NCBI GenBank assembly: GCA_029561455.1
Contig: JAKQIY010000064.1
Span: forward strand, 1 to 64,000
From: a bacterium
GTDB taxonomy: Bacteria; Zhuqueibacterota; Zhuqueibacteria; Residuimicrobiales; Krinioviventaceae
DNA length: 64,000 nucleotides
Direction: 5' to 3'
Shown here in pieces: positions 53,868 to 62,544 of this stretch. The notes under the pieces were generated by a model that had not been told where the DNA came from, did no database searches, and saw only the letters and a program-made list of their open reading frames with translations. Within the stretch, counting starts at the first letter, position 1; each line of letters opens with the position of its first letter. The position numbers and the translations under genes were made by a program.

Positions 53868-55340
53868 TCAAGAAAACAAATGCCGGTGTTTTGCATAAGC
53901 ATCATTCCAGGCGTTCCGGTCTTGAGGTTCATAATGCTTTAATTGAAAAGAATTGCGAATTATCTCCCGGCCCTGGTTTACCGATGCCAGTTCGCCGCGG
54001 GCAATTGCCTGCACCATAATATTACCCAGTGCGGTCGCTTCCACCGGTCCCGCCACCACCGGCAGACCGGTAGCATTAGCGGCAAACTGGTTGAGCAGTT
54101 CGTTTTGCGAGCCGCCGCCAACAATATGCAAGGTTGTAACCGGCTCGTCGATCATACTGTTGATCTTTTCAATCACATACCGGTATTTTAAAGCCAGGCT
54201 CTCCAGAATGGCGCGCACAAACTCGCCTTTGCCGGTGGGAGCCGGTTGCCCGGTATTGTTGCAATAACCGGTAATCGCTTCCGGCATATCCGGCGGATTC
54301 AAAAATACCGGGGCATCGGGGTCAACAATCGAACGGAACGGCGCCGCCTGGGCAGCAGCGGCCAGTAATTCATCATAATCACCAGCGCTGCCCTGGTTTG
54401 CCCAGTTCTTGCGGCAGCTTTGCAGCAGCCACAAACCCATAATATTTTTCAAAAACCGGATCGTCCCGTTAACGCCGCCTTCATTGGTAAAATTATTCTC
54501 CCGCGAAGCCGGTGTAATGACCGGTTTTTCTGCTTCTATACCCATCAGCGACCATGTGCCGCTGCTGAGATATGCCCAGCCTTTGCCCTGCGCCGGTACA
54601 GCGGCAATGGCGCTGGCCGTATCATGACAACCCGGGGCAATAACATCAATTTCAGGGGCCCCGGTCTCCGCCATGATCTCCGGCATTATTTTACCCACAC
54701 AGGTTCCGGGCGGGACGATTTCAGCCATCACATCGATCGGTAACGCCAGGCGGGCAAATAATTCCGGTTCCCACTGTTTGCTAACCGCATTCAACAACTG
54801 CGAGGTGGAAGCAATGGAATATTCCGATACTTTTTCACCGGTAAACAGAAAATTCAGCAGATCAGGCATGAACAATAATTTTTCCGCAATATCGAGCAGT
54901 GGATTATTTTCTTCGACCATACTGAATAATTGAAAAATGGTATTAAACTGCATGAACTGGATACCGGTAATTCGATAAATATCTGCCGCAGGAACAATAT
55001 TAAAAACCTTATCCATCATCCCGTCGGTGCGCGCATCCCGGTAACAATAGGGATTCCCCAGCAGCACGTTATTACGCCCAACCAAACCGAAATCTACACC
55101 CCAGGTATCAACACCCAGGCTGCTGATCTGGCGATGGCCGTTTTTAAACGCCAGGGATAATGCGTATTTCATTTCTGTAAATAATCGTATTATATCCCAG
55201 TGATAATGCCCCATTATCTGCGCCTGGGTATTTTCGAACCGATGTATTTCCTGTAAAGATATCTTGCCCTTTTCTATTGCGCCAATAATTCCGCGCCCGC
55301 TACTGGCGCCCAGATCAAAAGCCAAATACTCGCTAACCAT
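53868..55340 (-). CDS. rhaB: Rhamnulokinase
   Basis: 490 aa FGGY kinase. YLAFDLGASSGRGIIG, LGVDTWGVDFGLVG, PGCHDTASAIAAVP and LSSGTWSLMGIE are rhamnulokinase motifs. It phosphorylates L-rhamnulose to L-rhamnulose-1-phosphate. No isomerase, aldolase or regulator of rhamnose use is next to it. It might use another deoxyketose. Upstream is the TlpA-like gene with a 54-nt gap. Confidence 0.88.
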   Translation of the reverse strand: MVSEYLAFDLGASSGRGIIGAIEKGKISLQEIHRFENTQAQIMGHYHWDIIRLFTEMKYALSLAFKNGHRQISSLGVDTWGVDFGLVGRNNVLLGNPYCYRDARTDGMMDKVFNIVPAADIYRITGIQFMQFNTIFQLFSMVEENNPLLDIAEKLLFMPDLLNFLFTGEKVSEYSIASTSQLLNAVSKQWEPELFARLALPIDVMAEIVPPGTCVGKIMPEIMAETGAPEIDVIAPGCHDTASAIAAVPAQGKGWAYLSSGTWSLMGIEAEKPVITPASRENNFTNEGGVNGTIRFLKNIMGLWLLQSCRKNWANQGSAGDYDELLAAAAQAAPFRSIVDPDAPVFLNPPDMPEAITGYCNNTGQPAPTGKGEFVRAILESLALKYRYVIEKINSMIDEPVTTLHIVGGGSQNELLNQFAANATGLPVVAGPVEATALGNIMVQAIARGELASVNQGREIIRNSFQLKHYEPQDRNAWNDAYAKHRHLFS

Positions 55341-55394
55341 GCAGAAAAACCTTTCGATAATGTATTTTAAACGATAGAGTTCTGTTCCACACCT

Positions 55395-56579
55395 TTATTC
55401 TGCCAGTAACTGAATAACTCCTTTTTCCAGTTTGTCTTCCGTAGCTTTGCCGGAACCAATGGCGTAAATCCTGACCAGGCCTTTTTTATCGATCAGGGCA
55501 ATATGCGGAATACCCATGACTCCCCAGGCGGTGGCGTTCTTCATACCATCCTCGACGCTGGCAATGGCATAAGGGAATTGAATTTCATGATGCTGTTTGA
55601 ATTTTTCGATCCAGGGTAATTCTTCTTCCGGTGTAATGTTTTGTAAATTTTGATTTAACTGATTGAACCGGCCATAAAACCGGGTTACACCGATAATTTC
55701 CAATCCTTTATCATGGTATTCAGTGTATAATTTCTTTAGATGTGGAAATGTTGCCCGGCAGGGACCGCACCAGGGCGCCCAAAAGTCGACTATGACCACT
55801 TTGCCTTGAAAATCCTTGATCTGTATTGGTTCCGAGCCGATCCAGGTCGATGCCAAAATATCCGGCGCCGGTTTGCCGATCAGGTTGAACAGGTTCAGTT
55901 TCGTTGAGACACGATTTTGCATACCCGGATCGCTTTCGGGTTGGTTTTGCAAATTATTTAACAATGTGTATGCCGAATCTTTCTGCCCGGTATTAAAAAG
56001 GATTTCTGCTTTATCAAGAACAAAAAGTGGGGCTACAGTATTATCCAATGTTGTTAACGCCTCATCGATTACAGCCAGCGCTTCAGTAGTGTTACTCTGT
56101 TCCAGGTAACCGTACTCTAAATAATCATAATAATTTTGCGGCTGTTCCGGGTTGAGCGGCTTGATATTTTTATTAAACAATGCGCGGGCTTGTTCAACCT
56201 TGCCGTTGTCGATCAATAATTCAAACAATAGCTCCAGATGTTTCAGATCAACAGTTGCGGAATCAAAGCGCTGCAAAGCGATAATTGCCTGTTCATACTT
56301 TTCAGCAAAATTGAACAACTTTCCGGCGGCATACGATTCTTCCAGGCTAATTTTGTTGACTTTAATTTTATCGGTATATTGAATCGCCAGTTGCTTTTGC
56401 GCAGCCAACAAGCTGTCCCGGTTGCTGCCGGGCGTCAGGGCGCCTTTGATCATGACACTATCCACCAACGCAGCGGCTTGCTGAATATCCGGTTTTTGCG
56501 TATCCCGGCAGCTTGTTGATACAAAAACAAGCATTGACATAAATGCGATCAGGACAACAAAGAAATTTCTGGTTTTCAT
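55395..56579 (-). CDS. TlpA/ResA-like thioredoxin lipoprotein with N-terminal helical repeats
   Basis: 394 aa. The signal ends at a lipobox-like STSC (residue 24), so it is probably an outer-envelope lipoprotein. Residues 60-230 are helical TPR-like repeats. The C-terminal thioredoxin domain has VDFWAPWCGPCRATFPHL with CGPC. It likely reduces or isomerises disulfides in exported proteins, or supports cytochrome c maturation. It lies between rhaB and the ORP cluster, with its own upstream space. Confidence 0.85.
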   Translation of the reverse strand: MKTRNFFVVLIAFMSMLVFVSTSCRDTQKPDIQQAAALVDSVMIKGALTPGSNRDSLLAAQKQLAIQYTDKIKVNKISLEESYAAGKLFNFAEKYEQAIIALQRFDSATVDLKHLELLFELLIDNGKVEQARALFNKNIKPLNPEQPQNYYDYLEYGYLEQSNTTEALAVIDEALTTLDNTVAPLFVLDKAEILFNTGQKDSAYTLLNNLQNQPESDPGMQNRVSTKLNLFNLIGKPAPDILASTWIGSEPIQIKDFQGKVVIVDFWAPWCGPCRATFPHLKKLYTEYHDKGLEIIGVTRFYGRFNQLNQNLQNITPEEELPWIEKFKQHHEIQFPYAIASVEDGMKNATAWGVMGIPHIALIDKKGLVRIYAIGSGKATEDKLEKGVIQLLAE

Positions 56580-56676
56580 AAGGATTCCTGAATTTATTAA
56601 GTCTTTCCATGATTAATTAACGGCAGGTTTATTGGTAAATATACAAATTCCGGGTTGGCTTTCAAAGTTATTTCAT

Positions 56677-56711
56677 AAAAAAAATCCCGGCAGCATACAC
56701 TTTCCGGGATT
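56677..56711 (-). terminator. Terminator of the ORP-like operon
   Basis: The stem AATCCCGG/CCGGGATT is followed on the minus strand by TTTTTTTT. It is the second of two hairpins downstream of the Mrp-ORP gene and the one with a proper T-run. Confidence 0.82.
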
Positions 56712-56736
56712 ATAAAAAATACATTGTCAGTATAAT

Positions 56737-56765
56737 AACCGGCATCCTTTACAGGTATGCCGGTT
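56737..56765 (-). terminator. Hairpin after the Mrp-ORP gene
   Basis: AACCGGCAT...ATGCCGGTT forms a 9-bp stem 9 nt past the stop codon, without a T-run. It may stabilise the 3' end or pause polymerase before the real terminator. Confidence 0.5.
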
Positions 56766-56773
56766 AATTAATA

Positions 56774-57997
56774 CTAATGATCGCACATATTTTCACCGGC
56801 GATCAATTCTTTTTTCACATGCGCGCAAACCAGGTTTTCCGGAGTATCGACAGCAGCGCCGATAAAAACTTCAATCCCGGCATCTATGAACAAATTTTTG
56901 GCGCGTTCACCCATACCGCCGGCAATGATCACATGTACACCTTGTTCATGTAACCATTTGGGCAGAATACCGGGTTCGTGCGGTGGTGGATTTTTGATCT
57001 CTGTCTTGATAATTTTATTTTGTTCCAGGTCGTAATCAATCAAAGCAAACTTGTCGCTGTGACCAAAGTGCTGGCATAACTTGCCGTCGGTAACTGGAAT
57101 TCCGTAACGTTTGATATTCTCCGGTAATTTTTCCGGTTCGGCTGGCTGCGGTTCAGCTTGCGGTACAGGCTTGGAATCGCCAATAAATGTCAGTAAATTC
57201 TGGATTATTATATCGATCTTTTTGGCAGTTTCGGATTTTCCATAGTAATAAATATACGGCCGGCCTTCATCGCTGGCGGTAACTATATCCGGTTCCAGGG
57301 GAATTTGTCCTAAAAAGTTGACATTCATATCTTTAGCCATAACTTGACCGCCGCCGGATTTAAATATATCAGTCTTTTCATGGCAGTGAGGACATATAAA
57401 ACCGCTCATGTTTTCTATAACACCCAAAACCGGCAGCTTGACTTTATCACAAAAAGTGATCGAACGCCGCACATCCGAAACCGACAAATCCTGCGGGGTG
57501 GTAACCACAACTGCTCCGGTAGGATTCTTGATGATCTGCACTACAGAAAGCGGTTCATCGCCGGTTCCGGGAGGGGAATCGATAATAAAATAATCCAGTT
57601 CGCCCCAGTTCACATCTTTGATCAGTTGTTTGATCGCGCCCATTTTCATCGGCCCGCGCCAGATCACCGCATCATCTTTGCTTTTTAGCAACATACCCAG
57701 CGACATAACCTTAAGATTGGTGCCATAAACAAGCGGATTGATGCCGTTTTCATCGGTATGAATAGTTTCATGCTCCAATCCCAACAATTTGGGAATACTG
57801 GGGCCATGAAAATCAATATCCAGCAGTCCGGTTTTAAAGCCATTCAGTCCCAACGAAATAGCCAGGTTTGCGGCAACCGTGCTTTTTCCAACTCCGCCCT
57901 TGCCGGATAGCACCATTATTTTGTGCTTGAATTGATCCAGTTTTTTGGTCAATTCCAGTTCTTCCATCATCATATCGGCATTTTCTTCATGTGCCAT
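56774..57997 (-). CDS. Mrp/NBP35-type ATPase fused to an ORP/NifX-like domain
   Basis: 407 aa. Residues of about 25-275 are the Mrp ATPase: deviant Walker A GKGGVGKST, the CPHC cluster motif in SGFICPHCHEK, and DSPPGTGDE. A Pro-rich linker (about 275-292) leads to a NifB/NifX/ORP-like domain (IPVTDGKLCQHFGHSDKFAL). Such Mrp-ORP fusions are known from Desulfovibrio, where ORP proteins hold a Mo-Cu-S cluster. Mrp proteins carry Fe-S clusters. It is the last gene of the cluster and follows the CooC-like ATPase by 18 nt. Confidence 0.9.
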   Translation of the reverse strand: MAHEENADMMMEELELTKKLDQFKHKIMVLSGKGGVGKSTVAANLAISLGLNGFKTGLLDIDFHGPSIPKLLGLEHETIHTDENGINPLVYGTNLKVMSLGMLLKSKDDAVIWRGPMKMGAIKQLIKDVNWGELDYFIIDSPPGTGDEPLSVVQIIKNPTGAVVVTTPQDLSVSDVRRSITFCDKVKLPVLGVIENMSGFICPHCHEKTDIFKSGGGQVMAKDMNVNFLGQIPLEPDIVTASDEGRPYIYYYGKSETAKKIDIIIQNLLTFIGDSKPVPQAEPQPAEPEKLPENIKRYGIPVTDGKLCQHFGHSDKFALIDYDLEQNKIIKTEIKNPPPHEPGILPKWLHEQGVHVIIAGGMGERAKNLFIDAGIEVFIGAAVDTPENLVCAHVKKELIAGENMCDH

Positions 57998-58015
57998 AAT
58001 CTATCCTTTGGTTTA

Positions 58016-58879
58016 TTATATATTTAGTATGGTTTGTATTTTTTGCCATAATTGCCGAAATCTTGTGTTCAGGCCGACGTCATTTAGCATAAAAACACTT
58101 TTACCAAGCTTTTGCGCCAGCAGTATATTTGCATTATAAGGTATTTCCGCTAAAATTTCAATATTATTTTTTTTTCCATATTCGGTTATTTCTTTGGTTA
58201 TATCAGCATTTATATCACACTTGTTGATACAAAGAGCAGCCGGCACATTAAAATGCCGCGCCAGGGCAACGGTTCTCTTCATATCATGCACAGCCGAAAG
58301 CGATGGTTCCGTAACTATCAACAACAAATCGGCGCCGCCCAGTGATGCAATAACCGGGCAGCCGGTTCCGGGCGGACCATCTACCAAAATCATGCCGGAT
58401 TTTCCAGTTTCAGCAATTTCTTTGGCTTTGGTTCGTACCTTGCTCACTAATTTACCGGAATTTTCTTCCCCGGCGTCAAGCCGGGCATGTACCATAGGCC
58501 CCCGCGCCGTTGCCGAGATAAAAAGCACACCGGACTGATGGTCATGCAAACTAATGGCTTTTTCCGGACAGTTCCATACACAAACAGCGCAGCCTTCGCA
58601 ATTCACAGGATCAATACGGAAATCTGTCGTAATAGCGTCAAAGCGGCATAACTCCCGGCAGCGTCCGCATTGCGTACAGAGATCACTGTCGATAACCGGC
58701 TTGGGCATTCCCCAAAACGGCTCTTCCGAAATAATTTGTGGTTTCAGCACCAGGTGCAAATCGGCGGCATCCACATCACAATCGGCAAAGACAGCATTTT
58801 CCGCCAGGTACGCCAGAGCCCCGGTAACGCTGGTCTTTCCGGTGCCGCCTTTACCGCTGATGATAACCAGTTCTTTCAT
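58016..58879 (-). CDS. MinD-type ATPase with inserted double-cluster ferredoxin domain (1)
   Basis: 287 aa. Walker A is SGKGGTGKTS at the N-terminus, and a ferredoxin insert carries two 4Fe-4S sets, CTQCGRCRELC and CEGCAVCVWNC. The later VDGPPGTGCPV is the switch region. These are the COG1149-type ATPases found in ORP clusters and many anaerobes. They may couple ATP hydrolysis to cluster or electron transfer. It overlaps its paralogue upstream by 4 nt, so both subunits are probably made together as a heterodimer. Confidence 0.92.
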   Translation of the reverse strand: MKELVIISGKGGTGKTSVTGALAYLAENAVFADCDVDAADLHLVLKPQIISEEPFWGMPKPVIDSDLCTQCGRCRELCRFDAITTDFRIDPVNCEGCAVCVWNCPEKAISLHDHQSGVLFISATARGPMVHARLDAGEENSGKLVSKVRTKAKEIAETGKSGMILVDGPPGTGCPVIASLGGADLLLIVTEPSLSAVHDMKRTVALARHFNVPAALCINKCDINADITKEITEYGKKNNIEILAEIPYNANILLAQKLGKSVFMLNDVGLNTRFRQLWQKIQTILNI

Positions 58880-59724
58880 ACGGCGGCGAGTTCCTTTATG
58901 TTATTATACAAGGCAATGAACACCTTTTTATAGTCCGGCAGCCGGTCTACCAGTAAACAGCCGCCGGAATAGATTTTAGCGATTGTTAAATCAAACGGGA
59001 GTTCCGATAACACGTGGATATTTTCTGTAATGCAGTAATGCAACACATTCGGATAAGCAGAATCCGCTTTGTTAATGACAACGCCAAAAGGGATATGTAG
59101 TTTTTTGACCACTTGTACGGCAATTTTCAGATCATGCAAACCAAATGGCGACGCTTCGGCAACCAATACAACATAATCGGTATCTTTAATTGCCGCAATA
59201 ACAGGACATGAAGCGCCCGGCGGCGCATCAATAATTGTTATAGCCGCAGGGTCAATACACTTTTTCATCTCATTGATTACCGGCGGGGCTTTGGCTTCAC
59301 CGATTAGTAAAAACCCGGTGGTTAATTTAACAGCGCTGGAATGTCCCGTTTCAATATTTCCGGTTACCTTATCCGTCTCCATTATTGCCGCTTGCGGACA
59401 GGCAACAACACAGCCGCCGCAGGAATGACAAAGCTCCGGGAAGACCAGCACACTTTTGCCGAAAACCCCGATAGCGTGATATGCACAGACCTCGTTGCAC
59501 CGGTTGCACAAATTACAACGGTTATGATCAATAGCCGGAACAGGCATAACCACATCGGTTCGGCTTTCAATGACCGGCTTGAAAAATAAATGATCATTGG
59601 GCGCTTCTACATCGCAGTCCAGTAAATGAACAACATGTCCGCTTTCTGTCAAAGCAGCAGCCAGATTGGTCGCCAACAGAGTTTTGCCGGTGCCGCCCTT
59701 GCCGCTGGCAATGCTGATGATCAT
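58876..59724 (-). CDS. MinD-type ATPase with inserted double-cluster ferredoxin domain (2)
   Basis: 282 aa from the ATG at 59724, after GAGGGGG; a longer frame overlaps the small Cys protein. Walker A is SGKGGTGKTL, the ferredoxin insert is CNLCNRCNEVC and CHSCGGCVVAC, and the switch motif is IDAPPGASCPV. It is a paralogue of the downstream ATPase and overlaps it by 4 nt. Role as above. Confidence 0.92.
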   Translation of the reverse strand: MIISIASGKGGTGKTLLATNLAAALTESGHVVHLLDCDVEAPNDHLFFKPVIESRTDVVMPVPAIDHNRCNLCNRCNEVCAYHAIGVFGKSVLVFPELCHSCGGCVVACPQAAIMETDKVTGNIETGHSSAVKLTTGFLLIGEAKAPPVINEMKKCIDPAAITIIDAPPGASCPVIAAIKDTDYVVLVAEASPFGLHDLKIAVQVVKKLHIPFGVVINKADSAYPNVLHYCITENIHVLSELPFDLTIAKIYSGGCLLVDRLPDYKKVFIALYNNIKELAAV

Positions 59725-59726
59725 GG

Positions 59727-59951
59727 TTATGCCCCCTCGCGGCGATCCCTGGTCATCAGGCAGCCGCATTTCGGACACTTTTGCTGGCTGCATTGTTCAC
59801 CACGTACATGCGCAGTTCTTTCACCGCATTGGGGACAAACACACGTGCCACCTGCGCCCTGAAAGCGCCCACCGCGGCCCTGCCCTTTACCTGCGCCTTT
59901 TTGACAACCGGCATTCCGTCCCATCGGACCTGTACCATCTCCTCTAGGCAT
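59727..59951 (-). CDS. Small Gly/Cys-rich protein (DUF5320-like start, zinc-ribbon tail)
   Basis: 74 aa. The start MPRGDGTGPMGRNAGC matches the small proteins that accompany ORP and NifX-like genes. The tail has a CxCxxC...CxxxxCxxCxC pattern (GTCVCPQCGER, CSQQKCPKCGC), suited to zinc or an Fe-S cluster. An AGGAGGTAA ribosome-binding site precedes it. It starts 18 nt after the ORP-like gene. Function unknown. Confidence 0.82.
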   Translation of the reverse strand: MPRGDGTGPMGRNAGCQKGAGKGQGRGGRFQGAGGTCVCPQCGERTAHVRGEQCSQQKCPKCGCLMTRDRREGA

Positions 59952-59969
59952 AGTTATTACCTCCTTAAA

Positions 59970-60335
59970 TTAAGCCCAATGTCCTTCAACATCGGCATTA
60001 GTCGCCGGCTGGATAGCGCCGGAATTATATTTATCAATCGCTTCCTGTACGGTTCCGGTCAGACCGACATATACCGGAATTCCGGCGGCCTGTAAGGCGC
60101 GAAACGCTTTGGGGCCGCAATGCGCGGATAAAAGCGCAGCAGCCCCGGCATCGATGATATGTCTTGCTGCCTGTACTCCGGCGCCGCTGGGGGTGTTGAC
60201 AACTTGCGAGTTGCTGATATATTCTACTGTTCTTGAATCCGGATCATAAATAGCAAAAAAAGCGGCGCGGCCAAATTGCGGGCCAAGCAGCGCAGTTAAT
60301 TTTTGTTCATTACAAGGTATAGCCAGTCTCATCAT
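59970..60335 (-). CDS. ORP/NifX-like protein (possible metal-sulfur cluster carrier)
   Basis: 121 aa from the ATG at 60335, after TGGAGT; longer frames read through padR. The ribonuclease-H-like NifX/ORP fold is seen in MRLAIPCNEQKL, GPQFGRAAFFAIYD, and ISAHCGPKA-type segments (ALLSAHCGPKAFRALQAAGI). It ends ADVEGHWA, typical of the ORP group. In Desulfovibrio the ORP protein carries a Mo-Cu-S cluster. It overlaps padR by 26 nt. Confidence 0.85.
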   Translation of the reverse strand: MMRLAIPCNEQKLTALLGPQFGRAAFFAIYDPDSRTVEYISNSQVVNTPSGAGVQAARHIIDAGAAALLSAHCGPKAFRALQAAGIPVYVGLTGTVQEAIDKYNSGAIQPATNADVEGHWA

Positions 60336-60714
60336 TACTCCATTGTTTTTGATGTATTTTATCAATTTTTTCCAGAAAAGCATCGAGCGCCAGTTTGTAC
60401 TGCCGCAGGGATTCAGCCCACAATTGCAAGTTCTCAATTCCAAGCGGTGTAATTGTATACAGACGCTTGGCCGGGCCGGTTCCACTTGTATCCCATTGCG
60501 AAACCACAAGGCCGTTTTCCTCTAGGTGACGTAAGGTCCGGTAAATTGCTCCCGGATCACCCTGGGTTGCAACAAATCCTAATTCCGGAAGATCGGTCAT
60601 TAATTCATAACCATGCCGGGGTTGCTCCCATAACATGTATAGAATTGACGGTTCAACCCAGCGGGTTTTCCGTCCCGCATGGCAGCCGCAGCCGTGTCCA
60701 AATCCTTCTTGCAT
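60310..60714 (-). CDS. PadR-family repressor of the ORP-like operon
   Basis: 134 aa from the ATG at 60714, after GGAG; a GTG one codon up is possible. The winged helix is WVEPSILYMLWEQPRHGYEL to GAIYRTLRHLEENGLVVSQW, followed by a helical dimerisation tail. The N-terminus has a Cys/His cluster (GHGCGCHAG) not typical of PadR, which could bind a metal or sense redox. It is the first gene of the operon and lies just downstream of a palindrome. Confidence 0.9.
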   Translation of the reverse strand: MQEGFGHGCGCHAGRKTRWVEPSILYMLWEQPRHGYELMTDLPELGFVATQGDPGAIYRTLRHLEENGLVVSQWDTSGTGPAKRLYTITPLGIENLQLWAESLRQYKLALDAFLEKIDKIHQKQWSNDETGYTL

Positions 60715-60726
60715 CACTTTTCTCCA

Positions 60727-60749
60727 TATATATGTTAATTACATATATA
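60727..60749 (-). promoter_or_regulatory. Perfect palindromic operator, probable PadR site
   Basis: TATATATGT-TAATT-ACATATATA is a perfect inverted repeat with 9-bp arms containing the ATGT/ACAT half-sites usual for PadR proteins, although the spacer is shorter than the common 8 nt. It ends 13 nt before the padR ATG and overlaps its leader, so autorepression is likely. Confidence 0.65.
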
Positions 60750-60831
60750 AGATAATATAATATATATAAAAAGCAAGAAAATTTTTTGGGATGATTTACA
60801 TTCCCATAACAAGTCAAATGATAAATTTAAC

Positions 60832-60860
60832 TTGATTGTTATATTACAGTTTCATATTAT
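60832..60860 (+). promoter_or_regulatory. Probable promoter of the heptose gene pair
   Basis: TTGATT, a 17-nt spacer, and TATTAT. The ATG of the heptose kinase is 35 nt downstream. Confidence 0.6.
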
Positions 60861-60894
60861 GTACCGCAAATTTTAAAAACCAAAACGGGAAATT

Positions 60895-61890
60895 ATGAAA
60901 AAATATTCGCTAAAACAGATCGAATTATTTATCCATAAAATTCAGCAGCAGCGTATTCTGGTCATCGGCGATTTAATGCTGGATCAGTTCATCTGGGGCA
61001 AGGTCAACCGCATATCCCCGGAAGCGCCGGTGCCGGTGGTGCATGTTACCCATGAATCCGCCTACCCCGGCGGCGCTGCCAATGTCGCCCGAAACATAGC
61101 CGATTTCGGCGGCCAGGCGACCATTTGCGGCATGGTTGGCAGTGATGTCCATGGTCAGGAATTACTGGCATTGTTGGGTCAATCCCGTATTAATACCGGC
61201 GGGGTAATCGTACGCAACGAGTATACCACTATAGTAAAAACCCGCATTATTGCCCGGCAGCAGCAGGTAGTGCGGGTCGACCGGGAATCCGTTGAACCTC
61301 TGATACCGGCCATGTATGCAGCTCTGCCGGAAAAGCTGGAACAGATTATCCACAATGTGGATGCAGTCATCATTGAAGATTACGGTAAAGGATTTATTAC
61401 CCAGCCGTTGGTAGATAAAGTTACTGCAATTTGCCGGACACATAACAAAATCATTACTGTAGACCCTAATCCGGGCAACCCTCTGCAATGGCAGGGAGTT
61501 ACCCTGGTTAAACCCAATCGCGCTGAAGCCTATCAGTCTGCGGGCCTACCCTACAATGAAGACAAACAGAGCTTGCTTCAAGTAGGCGAAACATTACTCA
61601 ATAAATGGCAGTCGGCTGGTATTCTCATAACCCTTGGAGAAGACGGACTGATGTTGTTCCAGCCGCCGGAACAACCGTTCCATACGCCAACCAAAGCCAG
61701 GGAAGTATTCGATGTTTCCGGCGCCGGCGATACGGTGATCGCCTTTTATACTGCCGCCCTGGCAGCCGGATTGACAGGGGCTGAGGCTGCCCAGGTAGCC
61801 AACCATGCCGCCGGAATTGTCGTCGGCAAGCTGGGTACAGCTACTCTTACACCCGATGAATTATTAAAGAGTTTTCAGGATAATGAATAA
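60895..61890 (+). CDS. rfaE1: D-glycero-beta-D-manno-heptose-7-phosphate kinase
   Basis: 331 aa PfkB-family kinase. GDLMLDQFIWGKVNRISPEA and YPGGAANVARNIADFGG are substrate motifs of HldE kinases, and FDVSGAGDTVIAFYTAALA is the catalytic anion hole with Asp. The C-terminal adenylyltransferase domain of full HldE is absent, so the next step needs a separate HldC/RfaE2. It makes heptose-1,7-bisphosphate for LPS inner core. The start is preceded by GGGA. Confidence 0.93.
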   Translation: MKKYSLKQIELFIHKIQQQRILVIGDLMLDQFIWGKVNRISPEAPVPVVHVTHESAYPGGAANVARNIADFGGQATICGMVGSDVHGQELLALLGQSRINTGGVIVRNEYTTIVKTRIIARQQQVVRVDRESVEPLIPAMYAALPEKLEQIIHNVDAVIIEDYGKGFITQPLVDKVTAICRTHNKIITVDPNPGNPLQWQGVTLVKPNRAEAYQSAGLPYNEDKQSLLQVGETLLNKWQSAGILITLGEDGLMLFQPPEQPFHTPTKAREVFDVSGAGDTVIAFYTAALAAGLTGAEAAQVANHAAGIVVGKLGTATLTPDELLKSFQDNE

Positions 61891-62413
61891 AGCAATTTTT
61901 TTAGACCGGGATAATACCATCATTAAAGATGTCCCGTATAACGGCGATCCGGCTAAAGTGGAACTGGTTCCCGGCGTTACCGAAGCATTAACCATACTGC
62001 AAAAAAACGGCTACCTCCTGATTATCATATCCAACCAGTCCGGGGTGGGACGCGGGATGATCACTAAAGAGCAGGTACGGTTGGTTAATGACGAAATGAT
62101 CCGCAAGTTAGGGAAAAATTATTTCACCGACATATTTATTTGTTGTGATGATCCGGAGCGACCGGTAGAAAACTGCCGCAAGCCTTCGCCGGAAATGATC
62201 TTTAGAGCGCGGGATAAATATGATATTGACCTGTCCCGTTCATTTTTTATTGGGGACAAGGAAGAGGATGTGCAGGCCGGGCATAATGCCGGATGTACCA
62301 GTATCCGGTTTTTATATAACGACAATAACAAAGGGATAGGAAAGTACAATATTAAACCGGGGTTTGCATCGGGTGACTGGCGGATAATCGCTGAATGGAT
62401 ATGCAGTAAATAA
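61883..62413 (+). CDS. gmhB: D,D-heptose 1,7-bisphosphate phosphatase
   Basis: 176 aa HAD phosphatase. The nucleophile motif IFLDRDNTIIKD, ISNQSGVGRGM (motif II) and FFIGDKEEDVQAG (motif IV) are intact. A zinc-loop-like CCDDPERPVENCRKPSP is in the middle, as in GmhB. It overlaps the kinase gene by 8 nt, so the two are coupled. Confidence 0.93.
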   Translation: MNKAIFLDRDNTIIKDVPYNGDPAKVELVPGVTEALTILQKNGYLLIIISNQSGVGRGMITKEQVRLVNDEMIRKLGKNYFTDIFICCDDPERPVENCRKPSPEMIFRARDKYDIDLSRSFFIGDKEEDVQAGHNAGCTSIRFLYNDNNKGIGKYNIKPGFASGDWRIIAEWICSK

Positions 62414-62544
62414 AGCAGGGAATAATTAAAATTTCATTGCAAATTGTTAATATTCTGATTATAATTAGATAAATCCTGTTGTACTCTAACATATAACAAG
62501 CGGAAATTTTTTCCACTATTACATGTATTCATCAGGAGGCATAA

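Noticed and set aside
56677..56765. Double hairpin considered as a small RNA gene
   Set aside because: Position after the last operon gene and the T-run make a terminator the simpler explanation.
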